In this document: piece after piece, positions 60,203 through 64,000 of the stretch
How positions within the stretch are numbered: position 1 is the first letter of the stretch
Layout of the letters: the number at the start of each line of letters is the position of its first letter
NCBI GenBank assembly: GCA_032622095.1
Contig: CP136061.1
Coordinates: forward strand, 213,498,373-213,562,372
Source of the DNA: Siphonodentalium dalli
Lineage: Eukaryota > Mollusca > Scaphopoda > Gadilida > Siphonodentaliidae
Length of the DNA: 64,000 nt
Direction of reading: 5' to 3'
Notes under the pieces: model-generated
Told to the model about the DNA's origin: nothing
Seen by the model: the letters and a program-made list of their open reading frames with translations, nothing else
Database searches by the model: none
Position numbers and translations under genes: made by a program

Positions 60203-60699
60203 CGGTACGGTTGGCCTTGGCGGTGGGTATCCTGTGAAAATATTTCCACCCGTCAAAAACCGACACAAACAGAAAGAACATCAAAATGTAGACAGACTTT
60301 GTCCGTATGTAAATAAGAAATATCGCATAAACAGTATGTTATTCTCATATGTTTAACCATTGTTATGTAAACAAAAGCATAAAAAGTAACTTTTCTGGTG
60401 TTTGTTTGTGTTATGATTGTAAACATAAAGAGCGTACTATGGTGGTGAATTCCTGATATGGAACTAAAAAAGGGCGTTTATGTCATTTGTGTGCGATTAG
60501 CCAGTAGCATTGAGCTGTCCTCTGTAACCCAAGCAGGCTCTTGCTTAGGTAAAATATAGTAGGTATTTATGATAACATGCTGTTTACGCGATGGTCATGT
60601 TATATATGAACGAAACTGTATGCGTTTTAATGTTTTTCTGTTTACGGTGTTTGGAACAAATATGATATTTTCGACAATTAAGGCCTCACGTGCCTTTAA
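60199..60699 (-). mobile_element. TTAA foldback MITE, copy 6
   Basis: TTAACGGTACGGTTGGCCTT at the left and CTCACGTGCCTTTAA at the right. The core words are ATAAAGAGCG (about 60426) and AAAAAGGGCG (about 60467, decayed). Very close to copy 5 throughout. It shares its left TTAA with the 988 bp element. Confidence 0.87.
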
Positions 60700-60782
60700 G
60701 GTATATGCTCATGGTATTGTTGTCACACGAGGGGATCTGTGTCTCAGGCGAATGTTATGTGTCTGATGGAGGGTCACAAGGC

Positions 60783-61579
60783 CGGTGTCACAGGTAACGT
60801 CTGTGTTTATCAAGCTTCGAAATAATGTGTCTTACATTTTCAGAATGAGGTCCCCATAGGGTGAATTTAATGACGCTATCACGCACATCAGGTTAGCATC
60901 ACCAAGTTCATCATTTGGGGACCTCATTCTGCCTAGGCCTCAACTGCTGTGGGAGACCTAGGATAAGATTGAAGTTTCCCATTTGAAGTTGGTAATAATC
61001 ACCTCGATTAATAGACAGAGCCTGCATTCCCGTTCGAACTGTCATTTTCTCCTGCACGAGATCGATTTTGGCGGAAGGATACTATTGAACGAGAAGCCTC
61101 AAGTTGCGAGTTCAATATTATCCTCCCGCCAAAATCGATCGAGTGCAGGAACAATTGACAGTTCAACGGTAAATAATCAGTCTGATTATTTACCGTTGAA
61201 CTGTCAATTGTTCCTGCACTCGATCGATTTTGGCGGGAGGATAATATTGAACTCGCAACTTGAGGCTTCTCGTTCAATAGTATCCTTCCGCCAAAATCGA
61301 TCTCGTGCAGGAGAAAATGACAGTTCGAACGGGAATGCAGGCTCTGTCTATTAATCGAGGTGATTATTACCAACTTCAAATGGGAAACTTCAATCTTATC
61401 CTAGGTCTCCCACAGCAGTTGAGGCCTAAGCAGAATGAGGTCCCCAAATGATGAACTTGGTGATGCTAACCTGATGTGCGTGATAGCGTCATTAAATTCA
61501 CCCTATGGGGACCTCATTCTGAAAATGTAAGACACATTATTTCGAGGCTTGATAAACACAGACGTTACCTGTGACACCG
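60783..61579. repeat. 797 bp near-perfect nested palindrome
   Basis: The arms 60783-61180 and 61182-61579 are reverse complements around a single T at 61181; I count two mismatches in 398 bp. Each arm holds a second imperfect palindrome of about 140 bp centred near 61099 (and 61263), built from cctgcac, cgatcgattttggcgg and gaactgtca words, and a further inverted pair CAGAATGAGGTCCCCA / TGGGGACCTCATTCTG (60841 and 60917). The outer ends read CGGTGTCACAGGTAACGTCT. The near-identical 123-codon frames on both strands are a consequence of the palindrome, not genes. Confidence 0.95.
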
Positions 61580-62540
61580 AAATGCTCTTCTGTATTTATT
61601 TCACACCGGTGGAACTTAAAAAATGCTAACGATTTGAGAAAACTGAAATAATTATGATTACGAAAGCGAAATCACGGCAAAAGAGGAGTTAATCCGTTGG
61701 AACTTAATTTTTGCCATGGGACCAGTCTAACAATGCCTCGGTGTGCGTCCTTCAACTTGATGACGGATGCCGACTCGAATGTAAATTGTTCGCAATTTCA
61801 CAAGATTTAATGTGTAAAGTGTTTTGGGAGCTGACAGGAGATGGTTATGTTTAATTTGGATTTAGTTAGCAATGAAGTTCGATAATCTGTATTTCCTCAT
61901 GGAGGAGTGACTCAACTCATACCGATAATTCCAAAATGGAATGTTTGCGATTTAATCAATGTTTGACTTCGAACATGGAAAATTCAAGTCCATACGGCGC
62001 AAAACAACTAAGAGAGGAAGTTTACTAGCAAAATGATCAACTATAATTGAATTCCAGAATTACCGAACGGATCTGGAAATACAAAAAGTCAAAATGTTTG
62101 TAAATTACAATAAAGTTAACAAACAAAATTCCTATCCATTGGCATTTGTCAATGTCATTATTCAAATTATGAAATATTATTAAATTTTTTAGTTGAATAT
62201 TTTTTACCATTCAATAATTCAGACACATTTTTGTAGTGTCTAGTATTAGTAGTAGTAGTGGTGCAGAGGAACATTTTAAATTCCAAAGAGATTATTTTAG
62301 AACAGTTTGTCATTAGACATTACCGAATACCATACGGCGTACAACAATTTTGAATAGTAAGAAAACTATAGCTGATACTAGAACAATTATGATCATTTTG
62401 TGAACATGATATTGGAATATATAATATATGTACATGTATTTCTCTCTGATTTTAGCATATTCTGATTGGTCCCGGCATTTAATTAATTTATTAATTCCAG
62501 TATTAAATTAATATCATTTTCACAAAAAAAAAATCAGTTA
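61580..62540. other. No feature seen
   Basis: AT-rich unique-looking DNA with a few simple tracts (agtagt near 62.25 kb). Confidence 0.4.
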
Positions 62541-62544
62541 TTCA

Positions 62545-64000
62545 TACTAATAAATAAATAATAATAATAAATTTAGTTTAAAGCCGTAAATCCTCATAGA
62601 GCTCTTAGGCTTTACATCAATACATATATAATGATGATTAGAACATAGTAAGAAATATCAATTATGTACAATGAGCTGCTCATCTGGCTACCATCAGTGG
62701 ATCGGATGATACACACGTTGAAACATATGCGTTTTAACTTTAGATGTGAACATTTTGAGCGACTGGGGTGCCCTCAAGTGAGCAGGAAATTTATTCCAGA
62801 GAAATGGTGAAGCCACGGAAAAGGCCCGGTCACCAGCTGTCACGAGGTCACCCGATACAAACACAAGGCTGTGAGAACTTTCAGATCGCAGAGGCCGTGG
62901 AGGAACATATCGAGAAATCAAGTCTGCCAAGTACGATGGGGCCTCGCTATTCAGACACTTGTGCGTTAATTTCAAAATTTTGAATTCAATCCGTTCCCTG
63001 GGAGGCAACCAGTGGAGCTCGCGCAATAATGGCGTGACATGATCATATTTACGGCTCATAAAAATAACTCGTGATGCAGATTTCTACACATTTTCGATTT
63101 TGTCCAAGATGGACTGGTTGCAGCCGTACAACAGAGAATTGCAGTAGTCCAGACGACTGGTAACGAAGGCATGTACTAGCTGTTTTGTGGTCTCGACGTC
63201 GATAACATTCCGCACCCTGCTGATATTTCTAAGATGGTATTACGAGGACCTGCACACTTGCTCGATGTGTTTTTCAGCAGACATGTTCTCGTCCAAGAAA
63301 TATCCGAGGTTGCGGACTGTGCTGGATGGCGAGACAACACTGCCTGCATTATTGGGACTATGTTTAGAACATTTTGAAAAAGTTGCTGTCGCAAACCAAT
63401 ATATATTATTTCAGTGTTATCTGCATTCAATTTTAAGAAGTTGATTGTTATCCATGATCGAATATCAGCGACACATCGTTCAAGATTATATTTGGTAGAA
63501 CTGGCAGAATCAAAATCCGGCTTAAAATGAATATACAGTTGTGTGTCATCCGCATAGAAGTGAAAAGGTAATTCATGTAGTCTAATGATGTCGCCAAGGG
63601 GTAGTACATATATAGTGTAGAGCAACGGCCCCAGCACTTATCCCTGTGGAACGCCGAATTTAAGAGAAGCTGCTTTCGATGTGGAACCGGAAACGGCAAC
63701 CCTCTGCGTACGGTCGTGTAGGTAGGATCGAAACCAGTCCAATGCGATCCCGACAATCCCAAGCCTGTTTAAAAGGACAGCGTGGTCGATCGTGTCGAAC
63801 GCTGCGCTTAAGTCGAGGAGCACGAGTCACGATACCTGTTGTTTGTCCATGGCTTGCAGTATGTCATTCCGCACTCGCAAAAGCGCAGTTTCAGTACTGC
63901 AAAATGACCTATACGCGGATTAGAAGACTTCTGCTGAACCACCCCCCATTAAGGTGGTCGCGGACTTGCTTGGCGACCTCACGATCAATAACCTTCGACA
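62545..64000 (-). pseudogene. CR1/L2-like LINE relic (reverse transcriptase to 3' end), runs off the window
   Basis: Minus-strand pieces in order from the window end: AKQVRDHL and TETALLRVRNDIL in broken frames (63830-64000), [17 protein letters not shown] and FGVPQG (63638-63823), [20 protein letters not shown] and [11 protein letters not shown] (63176-63637), then HWLPPRERIEFKILKLTHK and RAFSVASPFLWNKFP (62694-63059). These are RT palm motifs (AFDTIDH, YADD) and the C-terminal region typical of CR1/L2-like LINEs. The frame changes at least three times and contains stops, so it is inactive. The 3' end is marked by an ATA/AATAAT-type simple repeat near 62545-62575. The 5' part lies outside the window. 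Confidence 0.88.

Noticed and set aside
60983-61379. Near-identical 123-codon open frames on both strands
   Set aside because: They arise because the DNA is palindromic; no codon-level or motif evidence supports a protein.

Overview
This window looks like AT-rich, intron/intergenic-type DNA from an animal nuclear genome, most probably a marine mollusc or another lophotrochozoan. The reasons are the near absence of long open frames, at least three distinct degenerate non-LTR retrotransposons, dense foldback/MITE-type DNA, a Helentron/pearl-like element with a ~164 bp tandem core (a structure known from oysters and other bivalves), and a short interspersed tail ending in CAATCAATCAA of the kind common in gastropods and bivalves. 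No bacterial operon, CRISPR array, tRNA, intact 5S gene or confidently recognisable host gene was found. The window is almost wholly a nest of mobile elements and their relics.

Layout. 0-7 kb: a duplicated ~360 bp unit carrying a 5S-rRNA-like segment, several minisatellites and an inverted repeat. 7.2-7.7 kb: the first of six copies of a TTAA-bounded foldback MITE. 7.9-13.4 kb: a young LTR retroelement with no coding capacity (near-identical 466 bp LTRs, ACTC target duplication, three ~472 bp internal tandem repeats). 13.5-17.2 kb: repeat fragments and MITE copy 2. 17.3-19.3 kb: a pearl/Helentron-like element inserted into an AT-rich tandem repeat, with the empty site still readable in neighbouring units. 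20.2-21.3 kb: nested foldbacks. 22.4-25.9 kb: the only long coding region, a minus-strand LINE ORF2 (endonuclease + reverse transcriptase + CCHC knuckle) broken by what looks like one extra A in a homopolymer. 26.6-34.8 kb: an unclassified family ('family X') with minus-strand coding remnants, two further unrecognised coding remnants, MITE copy 3, a 19-bp-TIR element and a mariner-like palindromic MITE. 35-37 kb: RTE/SINE-like tails. 38.9-42.0 kb: three identical 451 bp TIR elements separated by two identical 902 bp spacers. 43-49 kb: MITE copies 4 and 5, SINE-like tail and tandem repeats. 50.5-54.9 kb: a large noncoding element with long degenerate terminal inverted repeats. 56.4-57.6 kb: a second pearl/Helentron-like copy in the opposite orientation. 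57.7-61.6 kb: a LINE relic, a 988 bp TTAA-bounded element, MITE copy 6 sharing the same TTAA, and a 797 bp near-perfect palindrome. 62.5-64.0 kb: a CR1/L2-like LINE relic running off the window end.

The strongest candidates for something undescribed are the TTAA foldback family with its paired CGCTCTTTAT core (found also outside the bounded copies), the nested 797 bp palindrome, the noncoding LTR element, and the 4.4 kb long-TIR element. All coordinates of noncoding elements were read by eye and may be off by a few bases; strand '.' is used where the orientation has no meaning.
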